Counted from the first letter of the stretch, positions 50,990 through 60,793 are shown. The stretch is DNA of 61,968 nt from Gammaproteobacteria bacterium (GCA_026984215.1 JALSSO010000032.1:1-61968); one strand, 5' to 3'. The notes: generated from the letters alone by a model not told the origin. Made by a program: numbers and translations.

Positions 50990-51427
50990 TCAGCGGTTGG
51001 GTTGGCGGCGGGCGCGGATGATCACGTCCACACCCTCGACCTCGGCGTCCTCGGGCAGCTGGGGCACGTGGCCGAGCCGCAGTCCGTCGATGACGATGTC
51101 CTGCAGCTCCCCGGTGTCGGTGTAGTAGATATGATGGTGGGGCTCGAGATTGGTGTCGTAGAACCGCCGGGTCGGGTCCACCACCACCTCACGCAGCAGG
51201 CCCTTGTCGGCGAACAGCCCCAGGGTGTTGTAGACGGTGGCCTTGGACACGGGAGAGCCTTGGTCGCCCACCCGCGCCAGCACGTCCTCGGCGGAGACGT
51301 GCTGGGTGCGCGCGAACAGCACACGGCCGATCTCCACCCGCTGCTGCGTGGGCGTGATGCCGTGACGGCGCAGCAGGCCGATCACCTCCGCGCGTGTCAT
51401 CTCGCGGCTCGCCTGGGGTTCTTTCAT
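50990..51427 (-). CDS. Fur-family transcriptional regulator, Irr-like
   Basis: 145 residues. Winged helix ITPTQQRVEIGRVLF and SKATVYNTLGLFADKGLL, then the metal-sensing segment FYDTNLEPHHHIYYTDTGEL. The triple histidine (97-99) resembles Irr and PerR-type proteins. The C-terminal CxxC zinc sites of Fur are absent, and no heme regulatory Cys-Pro motif is seen. The likely signal is iron, heme status or peroxide (inference). The ATG at 51427 lies 7 bases after a perfect TATAAT with no Shine-Dalgarno sequence; a second ATG at 51436 overlaps that -10 element. Confidence 0.9.
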   Translation of the reverse strand: MKEPQASREMTRAEVIGLLRRHGITPTQQRVEIGRVLFARTQHVSAEDVLARVGDQGSPVSKATVYNTLGLFADKGLLREVVVDPTRRFYDTNLEPHHHIYYTDTGELQDIVIDGLRLGHVPQLPEDAEVEGVDVIIRARRQPNR

Positions 51428-51434
51428 GGAGCCC

Positions 51435-51462
51435 ATTATACCCCAGGTCTGGAATGCGTCTA
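51435..51462 (-). promoter_or_regulatory. Promoter of the Fur-family regulator, likely leaderless
   Basis: Minus strand: TAGACG (51462-51457), 16-base spacer, TATAAT (51440-51435), then GGGCTCC and the ATG. Transcription would start at or next to the A of the start codon. Confidence 0.6.
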
Positions 51463-51506
51463 TTTACCACCCCAAGCTGCCGGTTTTACGGGGGAATCGG
51501 GCGGCT

Positions 51507-52595
51507 TCAACGGGGGGCGTCCACGCCATAGGGCGCCAGCGGGATCTCGGTGGGTAGGCCAAGGATCCGGTCGGCCACCAGCCGCGCCGAGGCCAGCCCC
51601 AGCACCACGCCGTTGCGAAAGTGGCCGCAGTTGAGATAGAGGCCTTCCAGAGCGGGATGCTCGCCCAGGTAGGGAATGCCGGCGGGCGTCCCGGGGCGCA
51701 GACCCGCCCAATGGGCCTCCACGGGATAGTCGGCCAACCGGGGCACGAGGCCGGTGGCCGCCTCGTGCAGCAGCGCGCGGGCCTCGCCGGTGGTCGCCTT
51801 TTCGAAGCCCGCCTCCTCCACCGTGCTGCCGCACAGGACACGCCCGTCGCGGCGTGGGATCACATAGTGGTCCTGGTACAGGACGATTCGCTGAAGCACA
51901 CCCGGCTCGGCGCGGAACAGAATCATCTGACCGCGCACCGGGCGCACGTCCACGGCAGGCATCAGCGGCTCCAGCAGCCGCCCGGACCAGGCACCGGCCG
52001 TGATCACCACCGCATCGGCGTCCACGCGTCCCCCCGTGGCCAGCCGCACGCCGCTCACCCGCCCTGCCCGTTCCTCGATCCCGACCACCTCGCACCCGCC
52101 GCGCACGGTCACCCCGCGCCGTTCCAGGGCCGCGAGCAGGGCCTTCATCAGCCGCGGATTGCGCACCTGAGCCACGGCCGGCATCCACAGGCCGCCCTCG
52201 AACCCGGCCCCCAGGCCGGGCTCGCACTCGTGGATGGCCACCGGACCCAGCGCGAAGACGGGGTTCATCTCGCGATCCTGCCAGGCGAGCGCCGCTTCCC
52301 GGTCTCCGTCCAGCATCAGCAGGCCGCTCTGCACCCACTGCGGGTCGATGCCCGTCTCCTCGCGCAGGCGCCCGCAGAACAGCGGATACTCGCGCTGGCT
52401 GAGCGTCGCCAGCCGGGTCACCGCCTCCGGGTAGCGCCACGGATAAAGCGGCGAGAGGATCCCTCCGCCCGCCCACGAGGCCTCACGGCCCGGCGGGCCC
52501 CGGTCCAGGATGGCGACCTCTGCGCCGTGGTTGCGCAGGAACAGGCCGGTCATGAGACCCGCCACCCCTGCCCCGACGATGACGATGCGTTGCAT
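51507..52595 (-). CDS. thiO: Glycine oxidase ThiO
   Basis: FAD-dependent oxidase, 362 residues, that turns glycine into iminoacetate for thiazole synthesis. GAGVAG at 8-13 in IVIVGAGVAGLMTGLFLRNH, ASWAGGGILSPLYPW, VRPVRGQMILFRAEPG, the C-terminal GLRPGTPAGIPYLGEHPAL and YLNCGHFRNGVVLGLASARL. Its use instead of ThiH fits an oxygen-respiring cell. It lies on the opposite strand from thiS-thiG, about 1.2 kb away. Confidence 0.93.
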   Translation of the reverse strand: MQRIVIVGAGVAGLMTGLFLRNHGAEVAILDRGPPGREASWAGGGILSPLYPWRYPEAVTRLATLSQREYPLFCGRLREETGIDPQWVQSGLLMLDGDREAALAWQDREMNPVFALGPVAIHECEPGLGAGFEGGLWMPAVAQVRNPRLMKALLAALERRGVTVRGGCEVVGIEERAGRVSGVRLATGGRVDADAVVITAGAWSGRLLEPLMPAVDVRPVRGQMILFRAEPGVLQRIVLYQDHYVIPRRDGRVLCGSTVEEAGFEKATTGEARALLHEAATGLVPRLADYPVEAHWAGLRPGTPAGIPYLGEHPALEGLYLNCGHFRNGVVLGLASARLVADRILGLPTEIPLAPYGVDAPR

Positions 52596-52604
52596 GGGCC
52601 CGGC

Positions 52605-53561
52605 TCAAGCGAACGCTTCGGCCATGCGCGCCGCGAAACGCTCCACGTCCGCCTCGGGCAGGTGATTGATGCCCGCGGCGGCCGGCCGGCCGCCGCCGGT
52701 GGAGAACTCGCGGCACAGGGCGTCGGCGCCGGTGCGCCGCTCCAGCGGCGCGCGCACGCTGACCACGTAGCCGCCCTCTGGCAGCGCGGTGAGCAAGGCA
52801 TGGGCGCGCTCGGGGCGCGCCCGTGCCAGCCGGTTGGCGAACACGCCGCTCACGCGCCGCGCCCAGGGCTCGGCGGGCAGGAGGTAGATGGCGTAATGAT
52901 CGCCTTCCATGGCCGGGCGCAGGGCGTGGGTATGGGCGAGGTCTTCCTCGTAACCCTGCTTGAGGGCCGCGAAGGCGGGGTCCTGGTCCATGAACGCAAA
53001 GGGGTCCTCGTAGGGGCGGATCCGCCGGTACAGTGCATCGGGCGGGAAATGCAGGTCCTCGACCCGCGCCCCATAGCCGTTGTAGTTGATGAGCTCGCCC
53101 AGCTCCCGCAACCGGTCGAGCCGGGTCCTGCTCAATCCCAGGGGGGCGGCGGCGCGCTCGGCGGCGGCGTGGAAGTTGTCCCCGAAGGCCGCCACCACCG
53201 CCCAGGGCCGGAAACGCCCCTTCAGGGCCGCGTCCACCAGCAGGGCGGTGCAGGTCTCCGATCGCGTGTCGATGGTGGCCTCCAGGTTGGGATGGTCGGG
53301 AATCTCGCCCGGGTAGTGGTGGTCGAAGTACGCGACCCGCGCCCCGGCGGCCAGGATGCGTCCCAGCGCCACGCGGTTCTTGTCCAGGGAGATGTCGAGC
53401 ACCGTGACCTCGTCGCCCGCCCCGGCGGGGACTCGGTCGAGCAGGGCGATGTCCCGTTTGACGCCGGTGACCAGGGTGGCCTCGCGGGGTACGGCCAGAC
53501 GCAGTTGGTGGAGTGCGCAGATCCCGTCCGCGTCTCCGTTGAAGACGTCGTAGAAGGCCAT
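52605..53561 (-). CDS. DHH-family phosphoesterase-like protein
   Basis: 318 residues. The N-terminus MAFYDVFNGDADGICALHQL contains the DxDG motif. VAYFDHHYPGEIPDHPNLEA contains DHH, and AAFGDN follows, all typical metal ligands of DHH phosphoesterases. The C-terminal part (GGGRPAAAGINHLPEADVER) resembles the DHHA1 GGGH substrate loop, with GGGRPAAAG here. The substrate is unknown (oligoribonucleotides, cyclic dinucleotides or pAp are possible for the superfamily). ATG 53561; followed by thiO after 9 bases. Confidence 0.85.
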   Translation of the reverse strand: MAFYDVFNGDADGICALHQLRLAVPREATLVTGVKRDIALLDRVPAGAGDEVTVLDISLDKNRVALGRILAAGARVAYFDHHYPGEIPDHPNLEATIDTRSETCTALLVDAALKGRFRPWAVVAAFGDNFHAAAERAAAPLGLSRTRLDRLRELGELINYNGYGARVEDLHFPPDALYRRIRPYEDPFAFMDQDPAFAALKQGYEEDLAHTHALRPAMEGDHYAIYLLPAEPWARRVSGVFANRLARARPERAHALLTALPEGGYVVSVRAPLERRTGADALCREFSTGGGRPAAAGINHLPEADVERFAARMAEAFA

Positions 53562-53582
53562 GTGGATTCCATGCGTTGGAAA

Positions 53583-53656
53583 TGGAGCGGCCGACCGGAA
53601 TCGAACCGGCATCACGACCTTGGGAGGGTCGGGTTCTACCATTGAACTACGGCCGC
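53583..53656 (-). tRNA. tRNA-Gly (anticodon CCC), CCA encoded
   Basis: The minus strand folds as a cloverleaf. Acceptor GCGGCCG pairs with CGGCCGC, and the D arm is GTTCAATGGTAGAAC. The anticodon stem is CGACC/GGTCG with loop CTCCCAA, so the anticodon is CCC. The T arm is GCCGG-TTCGATT-CCGGT, and the discriminator is T followed by an encoded CCA. It reads GGG codons, common in this GC-rich genome. Confidence 0.95.
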
Positions 53657-53786
53657 ACGACGGGGCGGACGGCCGGGCCGCGCCGGACCGAACCACTCGC
53701 GCCCGGCGCATCCGGTCGCTGGTCGGGTAGAATACTGCCTTCGGGCATCCCCACTCAAGCAGTCACCCCACGGGACCACGGCCGTC

Positions 53787-53987
53787 ATGAAAATCCTCGT
53801 CAATGGAGAGCCCCGCGAGATCGCCGATGAGGCGACCGCCCAGGAACTGATCCGTGTGCTCGGACTCGAGGGCCGCCGCCTCGCCATGGAAATCAACCGG
53901 GAGATCGTGCCCCGCAGCCGCTATCCGGAACACCGCCTGCGCCCCGGAGACCGGGTCGAGATCGTCCACGCCATCGGCGGGGGATGA
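53787..53987 (+). CDS. thiS: Sulfur carrier protein ThiS
   Basis: 66-residue ubiquitin-like protein ending in Gly-Gly (IVHAIGGG has a GGG terminus), the site adenylated and then thiocarboxylated to deliver sulfur to thiazole. MKILVNGEPREI and LAMEINREIVPRSRY are typical. It is followed by thiG and trmB on the same strand. Confidence 0.96.
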   Translation: MKILVNGEPREIADEATAQELIRVLGLEGRRLAMEINREIVPRSRYPEHRLRPGDRVEIVHAIGGG

Positions 53988-54062
53988 CAGGCGGGGGGCA
54001 GGGGCGCCCGAAGCCGCCTCGCCGTGCACGTTATTCTTGGAGAAACGTTTCGGGAAGTCGTC

Positions 54063-54884
54063 ATGTCGCAAGCCGCATCATTGGAAGCCGTGCCGGCCGG
54101 TCAGGCCGGAGATCTGTTGGAGATCGCCGGTCGCCGTTACCGCTCCCGCCTGCTGGTCGGGACCGGCAAGTACAAGGATCTGGCCGAAACCCGCGCGGCC
54201 ATCGAAGCCAGCGGGGCCGAGATCGTCACCGTGGCCATCCGCCGCACCAACATCGGCCAGAATCCGGACGAACCCAACTTGCTCGAGGTCATCCCGCCGG
54301 ACCGGTACACCATCCTGCCCAACACGGCCGGCTGCTATACGGCCGACGACGCGGTGCGCACCTGCCTGCTGGCCCGGGAGCTGCTGGACGGCCACAATCT
54401 GGTCAAACTCGAGGTCCTCGGCGACGAGAAGACGCTGTTTCCGGACGTCGTGCAGACCCTCAAGGCCGCCGAGCGGCTGCTCGCCGAAGGCTTCGAGATC
54501 ATGGTGTATACCAACGACGATCCCATCATCGCCCGGGAGCTGGAACGCATGGGCTGTGTCGCCGTCATGCCTCTGGCCGCGCCCATCGGTTCCGGTCTGG
54601 GGATCCGCAATCCGTACAACATCCTGGAAATCGTCGAGAACGCCCGGGTACCCATCCTGGTGGACGCGGGGGTGGGGACGGCCTCGGATGCCGCGGTGGC
54701 CATGGAGCTCGGCTGCGATGGGGTGCTCATGAACACCGCCATCGCCGCGGCCAGGAACCCGGTGCTCATGGCCTCGGCCATGAAGAAGGCAGTGGAGGCT
54801 GGCCGCGAGGCGTTCCTGGCCGGACGCATGCCGCGCCGGCGTTACGCGTCGGCCTCGTCCCCCGTGGAAGGGTTGTTTCTCTGA
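54063..54884 (+). CDS. thiG: Thiazole synthase ThiG
   Basis: 273 residues, TIM barrel. [56 protein letters not shown] with the Schiff-base lysine region, [18 protein letters not shown] and [20 protein letters not shown] are all family signatures. It condenses DXP, ThiS thiocarboxylate and the ThiO-derived imine. ATG 54063 with GGGAAG upstream; the frame is open 13 codons further. Confidence 0.97.
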   Translation: MSQAASLEAVPAGQAGDLLEIAGRRYRSRLLVGTGKYKDLAETRAAIEASGAEIVTVAIRRTNIGQNPDEPNLLEVIPPDRYTILPNTAGCYTADDAVRTCLLARELLDGHNLVKLEVLGDEKTLFPDVVQTLKAAERLLAEGFEIMVYTNDDPIIARELERMGCVAVMPLAAPIGSGLGIRNPYNILEIVENARVPILVDAGVGTASDAAVAMELGCDGVLMNTAIAAARNPVLMASAMKKAVEAGREAFLAGRMPRRRYASASSPVEGLFL

Positions 54885-54894
54885 CTGGGCTTCG

Positions 54895-55572
54895 ATGACA
54901 CGCATCCCCGCCGGCACGCCGGCGCGGCGCACCGTGCGCAGCTTCGTGCGTAGGGAAGGGCGGCTCACGCCCGCCCAGGCCCGCGCCTTGGCGCGGTTGT
55001 GGCCGCGTTACGGATTGGAACCGGAGGGGCTGCGGGATCTGGACCGGGCTTTCGACAGCGCCGGCCCGGTCACCCTGGAGATCGGCTTCGGCAACGGGGA
55101 GGTGTTGGCCGCGCTCGCCCGCCGTCACCCCGAGCGTCGGTTTCTCGGCATGGAGGTCTATCGGCCCGGTATCGGGCGGCTGCTGCAGGCGCTGGAGCGG
55201 GAGGGGGTCGGCAATGTACGTCTGGTGCAGGGAGACGCGGCGGAGCTCCTGCCGTTGATGCCGACGGGCGCCCTGGACGAGATCCTGATCCTGTTTCCGG
55301 ATCCCTGGCCCAAGAAGCGCCATCACAAGCGTCGCCTGATCCAGCCCGCCTTCGTGGCCGCGCTGGCGCGCGTCCTGCGCCCGGGCGGGAGGCTGCACCT
55401 GGCCACCGACTGGGAGGACTATGCCCGCCACATGCGCGAGATACTGGCTGCGGAGGCGGCATTCGTGGCCGATCCGCAGCAGTCGGTACTGCGGCGTCCG
55501 ACCACCCGCTTCGAACGGCGCGGGCGGCTGCGGGGGCACGGGGTCTGGGAGCTGGATTATCGGCGCGCGTGA
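54895..55572 (+). CDS. trmB: tRNA (guanine46-N7)-methyltransferase TrmB
   Basis: 225 residues. Conserved N-terminal VRSFVRREGRLTPAQARAL, SAM site LEIGFGNGEVL, ILFPDPWPKKRHHKRRL (catalytic Asp and substrate loop) and LHLATDWEDYARHM. It begins 10 bases after thiG and is probably cotranscribed with thiSG, an arrangement common in gammaproteobacteria. Confidence 0.97.
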   Translation: MTRIPAGTPARRTVRSFVRREGRLTPAQARALARLWPRYGLEPEGLRDLDRAFDSAGPVTLEIGFGNGEVLAALARRHPERRFLGMEVYRPGIGRLLQALEREGVGNVRLVQGDAAELLPLMPTGALDEILILFPDPWPKKRHHKRRLIQPAFVAALARVLRPGGRLHLATDWEDYARHMREILAAEAAFVADPQQSVLRRPTTRFERRGRLRGHGVWELDYRRA

Positions 55573-55669
55573 ACCGGTTCGGGACTCACCGGCGAGCCGG
55601 TGGCACCGCCGGGTGCGGGACGGGTTCGGGCTACGCGGCCCGGAACGGGGCGGTGCCCGTTCGCCGGCG

Positions 55670-58510
55670 CTACCCGCATCCGCCCAGGTATCCGCACACG
55701 GTGCAGAACTCGCAGCCGTCCCGGCGCACCACGGAGAGGCTTCCGCATTCGGGACAGCGCTTGCCGGGAATCCGGCCCGGCAGCGCACCGGGGCGGGATT
55801 CCTCCGGCTCCTCCCAGGCCACGGCACCCATGGTGTGCAGCGGGTGGCCGGCCTCGTCCAACAGCCCGAGCATGGCGTGCCGATGGATGATGAGTCGGGC
55901 CATGTAGGCCACGGTGGACGGCCAGTTCACCTGCTTTCGGGTGCCGGGGTCCCGGGCCAGGAAGTCACCGCGCGGCTCTGGAAAGTCCAGGAGCTGGCGC
56001 AGTTTGCCGCCGGCCCAGGCCACGTCCACCACGCGCAGGTCGAAGGACAGGGCCTTGCACAGCCCGTCCAGCGACCGTGGATAGACGCCGGACAACCACA
56101 CCGAGTAGGGCCGGCGCGTCCCGTCGGGCACCACCAGTTCCTTGAGGCCCATGACGAAGTCGTCGCCGGTGGCGGGGTTGAGGACGTCCACGGTCCAGGA
56201 GAGGGTGCCGTCCACCCCGGTCTTGGGCTCCTTGGGGGACATGAGCGCATCCAGCACCGGCGTTTCTCCCCGTCGGTCGAAGGTGCCGAGCTGCGCGCAG
56301 CGGTGATGCACCACCTGGGCGAAACCGGCCACCAGGCTGGGGGCGTGGATCAACCGGTCGCCCAGCTCGAAGGTGAATGCGTCGTCGGCCACCAGGCGCA
56401 TGAGGCTTTCGAGCTTCACCCGCAGCCACTCCCGGTCGCGCGAGCGCATGTCCATGGACAGCGACTTGGCCAGCGCCCCGAGCCCGCGCGGCTGTTCCAC
56501 TCCATTGATCCAGACCTCGAAGGGGTAGGGTTCGCCGTTGTCCATGTGCCCGATGCAGACGGCGAACTGGTATCCGTGGGGGTGTTCGATGAAGAACGTC
56601 CAGGCCGGATTACCCGCTTTCGGGCGGGGGCGCCGCCGCCACCGGAGGCTGGCCAGCGGAGGTTGGGGCAGCTCCTTGAGCCGGATGCGCCGGTCGGGAT
56701 CCGATTCGTCCAGGTCCTCGGGCTCGCGGCGCGATTCGGGCACCGAGAGCACGGCGTTGACCTTCGGGTTGGGGCGATACGTGGTGATTCCCTTGAGCCC
56801 GCGGCGCCAGGCCTCCAGGTACAGATCGCGGAACCGTTCGAAGGGGTAGGACTCGGCCACGTTGACGGTCTTGGACACGGCGCTGTCCACGTACGGCGTC
56901 ACCGCGGCCACCATCTGCAGGTGATCCAGCGCGTCGATCTGGTGGGCGGCCACCCAATGCGTTGGAAGCCGCGCCACCGCCTCCTCGTCGTCGGTGATGC
57001 CCTCGCGGTCCTTCCACAAGCGGTAGGCGTGATCGTAGACACGGTAACTGCGCTCGGTGCCGTCGGGCTGGCGCACGCGGCGCTGGTAGTACCAGGCGAA
57101 CACCGGTTCGATGCCCGAAGAGCAGTTGTCTCCGAAGGCGATGGAAATGGTCCCGGTGGGGGCGATGGACAGCAAATGGCTGTTGCGGATGCCGTGCGCG
57201 GCGATGGCCCCGCGCAGCGGCTCGGGCAACCGCCGGACGAAGGGCGAGGCGAGGTATTTGTCGGCGTCGAACCGGGGAAAGGCCCCCTTCTCGCGGGCCA
57301 GCTCCACGGAGGCGGCGTAGGCGGCGTCACGCAGCCGCTCCGTGACCCGTGCGGCAAAGCGGCGCCCGTCCTCGCCATCGTAGCGCAGCCCGAGCATGAG
57401 CAGGGCATCGCCCAGGCCGGTGATGCCCAGTCCGATGCGCCGCTTCTCCTGTGCCTCGCGCCGTTGCGCCGCCAGCGGCCAGTAGGTGAGGTCGAGCACG
57501 TCGTCCAGCATGCGCACGGCGTCCGGGATCACGGCGTCGAACCGGTCGAAGGCAAAACGCGCCTCGTCCGTGAACGGATACTCCACGAACCGGGTCAGGT
57601 TCATGGAACCCAGACAGCAGCATCCGTAGTCGGGCAGTGGCTGTTCTCCGCAGGGGTTGGTCGCCTCGATCACCTCGCAGTAGCCGAGGTTGTTCTCGGT
57701 GTTGATCCGGTCGATGAACAGCACGCCGGGGTCGGCGTAGTCATAAGTGGAGGTCATGATCCGGGTCCAGAGGTCGCGGGCGCGCACCGTGCGGTAGACC
57801 CAAAGGCCGTCGCCGCGACGGCGGGCGCCGGCGGCCTTCTGTTCCGGACCGGGTTCGGCACGATGGACCAGGGGCCATTCGGCGTCCCGCTCCACGGCCT
57901 GCATGAACGGCTCGGTGACGGCCACCGAGATGTTGAACTGAGTGAGATCCTTCTGCTGAAAGGGCCGCGCCTTGGCGGCGATGAATGCCTCGATGTCGGG
58001 GTGATCGCAGCGCAGCACGCCCATCTGGGCGCCGCGGCGGGCGCCGGCCGATTCCACGGTGCGGCACATGGCGTCGAACACGCGCATGTAGGAGACCGGC
58101 CCCGAGGCGGCCGAACGGGTGCCGTGCACCAGCGCGCCCTTGGGACGAATGTGTGAGAAATCGTAGCCCACGCCGCCGCCGCGGCGCATGGTCTCGGCGG
58201 CCTCCTGCAACGCCACCATGATGCCCGGTTTGCCGTCCTCGTCGGTGCCGATCATGGCGTCGCCCACCGGCTCGACGAAGCAGTTGATGAGGGTGGCCTG
58301 GATGTCGGTCCCCGCGGCCGACAGGATCCTTCCGGCCGGGATGAAGCCGGCCTCGAGGGCCGTGGTGAACCGCGCCTGCCAGCGTTCGGCGTCTTCCTCG
58401 CGGGTGGCCAGGGCGCGGGCCACCCGCGAGAAGACATCCGCCGGCTCCCGCTCGCCTTGCTTCAGGTACTTCTCGCGCAGGACGTCGCGGGTGATCTCCT
58501 GTACCTTCAT
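55670..58510 (-). CDS. nrdJ: Adenosylcobalamin-dependent (class II) ribonucleoside-diphosphate reductase
   Basis: 946 residues. Redox cysteine Cys77 ([11 protein letters not shown]), the active-site TNPCGEQPL (Cys287, Glu289), a CCCLGSMNL block with the second redox cysteine, and [19 protein letters not shown]. The C-terminal third has a repeat-like segment, and a zinc ribbon (CPECG and CTVCG pairs) supplies shuttle thiols. No NrdB is needed, and no oxygen dependence is implied. ATG 58510 (MKVQEITRD). The frame is open upstream, but with no conserved sequence. It requires vitamin B12 made or imported elsewhere. Confidence 0.95.
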   Translation of the reverse strand: MKVQEITRDVLREKYLKQGEREPADVFSRVARALATREEDAERWQARFTTALEAGFIPAGRILSAAGTDIQATLINCFVEPVGDAMIGTDEDGKPGIMVALQEAAETMRRGGGVGYDFSHIRPKGALVHGTRSAASGPVSYMRVFDAMCRTVESAGARRGAQMGVLRCDHPDIEAFIAAKARPFQQKDLTQFNISVAVTEPFMQAVERDAEWPLVHRAEPGPEQKAAGARRRGDGLWVYRTVRARDLWTRIMTSTYDYADPGVLFIDRINTENNLGYCEVIEATNPCGEQPLPDYGCCCLGSMNLTRFVEYPFTDEARFAFDRFDAVIPDAVRMLDDVLDLTYWPLAAQRREAQEKRRIGLGITGLGDALLMLGLRYDGEDGRRFAARVTERLRDAAYAASVELAREKGAFPRFDADKYLASPFVRRLPEPLRGAIAAHGIRNSHLLSIAPTGTISIAFGDNCSSGIEPVFAWYYQRRVRQPDGTERSYRVYDHAYRLWKDREGITDDEEAVARLPTHWVAAHQIDALDHLQMVAAVTPYVDSAVSKTVNVAESYPFERFRDLYLEAWRRGLKGITTYRPNPKVNAVLSVPESRREPEDLDESDPDRRIRLKELPQPPLASLRWRRRPRPKAGNPAWTFFIEHPHGYQFAVCIGHMDNGEPYPFEVWINGVEQPRGLGALAKSLSMDMRSRDREWLRVKLESLMRLVADDAFTFELGDRLIHAPSLVAGFAQVVHHRCAQLGTFDRRGETPVLDALMSPKEPKTGVDGTLSWTVDVLNPATGDDFVMGLKELVVPDGTRRPYSVWLSGVYPRSLDGLCKALSFDLRVVDVAWAGGKLRQLLDFPEPRGDFLARDPGTRKQVNWPSTVAYMARLIIHRHAMLGLLDEAGHPLHTMGAVAWEEPEESRPGALPGRIPGKRCPECGSLSVVRRDGCEFCTVCGYLGGCG

Positions 58511-58782
58511 CGGGTTCCCCTTCGGACGAGGCATGGGGCAATTACGCGATTGTCCGTCGGTCTTTCGGACCACAAGATAGGGTACATCCCCATGGCGGTG
58601 CCCGCGTGCGGTCAAGCGGGAGTCCGGTGGCCGCAGGCGCGAGCCCCGCACCCTCTACTTGGCCCGTTGCGCGGCGTCCGTCGCCCCGCGGCACCACCAC
58701 GGCGGTTTTTCAAAAGCGGGAGAATCCACTACCATGCCAAGGTTTCGCCCGACGGAATCCTTGACGCAATAGGGAGTCTTCC
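58511..58782. other. Divergent spacer between nrdJ and phosphoribulokinase genes
   Basis: 272 bases without a gene. CACAAGATAGGG (58571-58582) reads CCCTATCTTGTG on the nrdJ strand, 10 of 12 to an NrdR-box half (C-w-A-t-A-T-a-T-w-G-t-g), but a properly phased second box was not found. The phosphoribulokinase ATG is preceded by AGGGAGTC. No cobalamin riboswitch core was recognisable. Confidence 0.4.
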
Positions 58783-59658
58783 ATGTCCAAGAAGCATCCG
58801 ATCATCGCGGTGACCGGTTCGTCCGGCGCCGGCACCACCACGGTCAAGCGGGCCTTCGAGCACATCTTCTACCGGGAGAAGATCAACCCGGTGGTCATCG
58901 AGGGCGACAGCTTCCACCGTTACAACCGCAAAGACATGCGCGAGGCCATCGCCCGGGCCGAGGCCGAGGGGCGCACCTTGAGCCATTTCGGCGCCGAGGC
59001 CAACCTCTTCGACAAACTCGAAGCGCTTTTCCGCACGTACGCGGAGAGCGGTACGGGCAAGAAGCGCCTGTATCTGCACAGCGAGGAGGAGGCCGAACCC
59101 TACGGGCTGCAGCCGGGCGAGTTCACACCCTGGGAGGACATTCCGCCGGGCACCGACCTGCTGTTCTACGAGGGCCTGCACGGTTGCGTGAAGACCGACG
59201 GCATCGACGTGGCGCGCTGGGTGGACCTGAAGATCGGCGTGGTGCCCATCGTCAACCTGGAATGGATCCAGAAGATTCATCGCGACTGTGCCGAACGGGG
59301 CTATTCCGCCGAGGACATCGTCGATACGATCCTGCGCCGCATGCCGGACTACGTCAAATACATCACCCCCCAGTTCTCACTCACGGACATCAATTTCCAG
59401 CGCGTGCCCACGGTGGACACCTCCAATCCCTTCATCGCGCGCGACATTCCAACCCCCGACGAGAGCTTCGTGGTGATCCGGTTCAAGGATCCGGCCCAGT
59501 TCGGCGTGGATTTCCCCTATCTGCTCAATATGCTGCAGGGCTCGTTCATGTCCCGGCGCAACACCATCGTGGTCCCGGGCGGCAAGATGGGCTTTGCCAT
59601 GGAGATCATCCTCACGCCCATCATCCACGACATGATGCGCAACAAGAAGGAAGCCTGA
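58783..59658 (+). CDS. prk: Phosphoribulokinase, proteobacterial class I
   Basis: Phosphorylates ribulose-5-phosphate to RuBP, the substrate of RuBisCO. 291 residues, the normal length of the non-plant form. P-loop GSSGAGTT (12-19), VVIEGDSFHRYNRKDMRE, DLLFYEGLHGCV with the catalytic acid region, and a C-terminus with VPGGKMGFAMEIILTPIIHDM. Its presence implies a Calvin cycle and autotrophic growth. No RuBisCO or other cbb gene is in the window. Confidence 0.96.
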   Translation: MSKKHPIIAVTGSSGAGTTTVKRAFEHIFYREKINPVVIEGDSFHRYNRKDMREAIARAEAEGRTLSHFGAEANLFDKLEALFRTYAESGTGKKRLYLHSEEEAEPYGLQPGEFTPWEDIPPGTDLLFYEGLHGCVKTDGIDVARWVDLKIGVVPIVNLEWIQKIHRDCAERGYSAEDIVDTILRRMPDYVKYITPQFSLTDINFQRVPTVDTSNPFIARDIPTPDESFVVIRFKDPAQFGVDFPYLLNMLQGSFMSRRNTIVVPGGKMGFAMEIILTPIIHDMMRNKKEA

Positions 59659-59668
59659 GCCGGCCCCC

Positions 59669-60793
59669 ATGCGGCCTCACGCCTTCGCCCGCGCCCGGGG
59701 CAGGGAACCCCGTGAGCTCGCCCCGGCGCTTGTGGCCGAACTGGAACCCGGCTTGGAGGACGCCACGCTCGGGTTCATCTACGTCACCGACGCGTTGGCC
59801 GATCGGCTCGAACCCTTGGTGCGTCTGCTGCGCTCGGCCACGGGCGTGGCCCATTGGGTGGGTACCGTGGGTGCCGGCATCGTCGCTGGAGACCGTGAGT
59901 TCTACGAGGAGCCCGCCGTGGCGGCGATGCTCACGGACGTTCCGGCCGAGGGATTCCGGCTGCTCCCGCCCGGCGGCCCGGCGCTGGACGGATTCCTCGG
60001 CACGCAATGGGGCTGGTTGGAGGCGCATCCGCTCAACGTGGGGCTGGTCCATGCCGATCCCACCGATCCCCTCACGCCCAGCCTGCTGCAACGCATCGAG
60101 ACCGAAGTGCCCGGCGCCTTTCTGGTCGGCGGGCTGGGTTCCGGTGAGCGGGCCGGACTCCAGATCGCCGGCCCGGTGGGTCGGGGCGGCGTGTCCGGGG
60201 TGTTCCTGGATCCCGCGCTGGTGGCCGTCACCGTGGACCACACCCAGGGCTGCACGCCCATGGGTGAGACGCATCGGATCACCTCCTGCGACCGCAACAT
60301 CGTGGCCGAGCTGGACGGGCGGCCGGCGCTGGAGGTGCTGCGCGAGGCGGTGGGCGAGGTGCTGGCCAAGGACCTGCGCCGCGCCGCCGGTTACATCTTC
60401 GCCGGATTCCCCGTGCCGGGCTCCGACACCGGTGACTACCTGGTGCGCAACCTGCTCGGCATCGATCCGGAGGCCGGCCGCATCGCCGTGGGGGACCACG
60501 TGCGCCCCGGCCAGCGCATGATGTTCTGCCGTCGCGACGGCAACACGGCGCGCGAGGACCTGGACCGGATGCTGGAGCGGATCCGCGATCGCTTGCCGGG
60601 CGCGCCACGCGGTGCCCTGTACTTTTCCTGTCTCGGCCGCGGCCGCCATCAGTTCGGCCCGAACGGCGAGGAGGCGCGCACCGTGGCCGCAGCCCTCGGT
60701 CCCGATGTGCCGCTGGTGGGCTTCTTCTGCAACGGGGAGATCTACGCCAACCGCCTGTACGGCTACACGGGCGTGCTCGCCGTGTTCACCTAG
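59669..60793 (+). CDS. FIST-domain sensory protein
   Basis: 374 residues, containing FIST N (about 30-220: VGTVGAGIVAGDREFYEEPA, FLVGGLGSGE) and FIST C (about 225-370: RPALEVLREAVGEVL, GALYFSCLGRGRHQFGPNGE, PLVGFFCNGEIYANRLYGYT). FIST proteins are proposed to bind small ligands such as amino acids and act in signalling, alone or fused to kinases. No output domain is present here. It starts 10 bases after prk and is probably in the same operon; the functional link is unknown. Confidence 0.9.
   Translation: MRPHAFARARGREPRELAPALVAELEPGLEDATLGFIYVTDALADRLEPLVRLLRSATGVAHWVGTVGAGIVAGDREFYEEPAVAAMLTDVPAEGFRLLPPGGPALDGFLGTQWGWLEAHPLNVGLVHADPTDPLTPSLLQRIETEVPGAFLVGGLGSGERAGLQIAGPVGRGGVSGVFLDPALVAVTVDHTQGCTPMGETHRITSCDRNIVAELDGRPALEVLREAVGEVLAKDLRRAAGYIFAGFPVPGSDTGDYLVRNLLGIDPEAGRIAVGDHVRPGQRMMFCRRDGNTAREDLDRMLERIRDRLPGAPRGALYFSCLGRGRHQFGPNGEEARTVAAALGPDVPLVGFFCNGEIYANRLYGYTGVLAVFT

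Noticed and set aside
58590-58680. Cobalamin riboswitch upstream of nrdJ
   Set aside because: GGCCACCGG-type sequence on the minus strand looked like a B12 box, but the surrounding conserved core and stems are missing.
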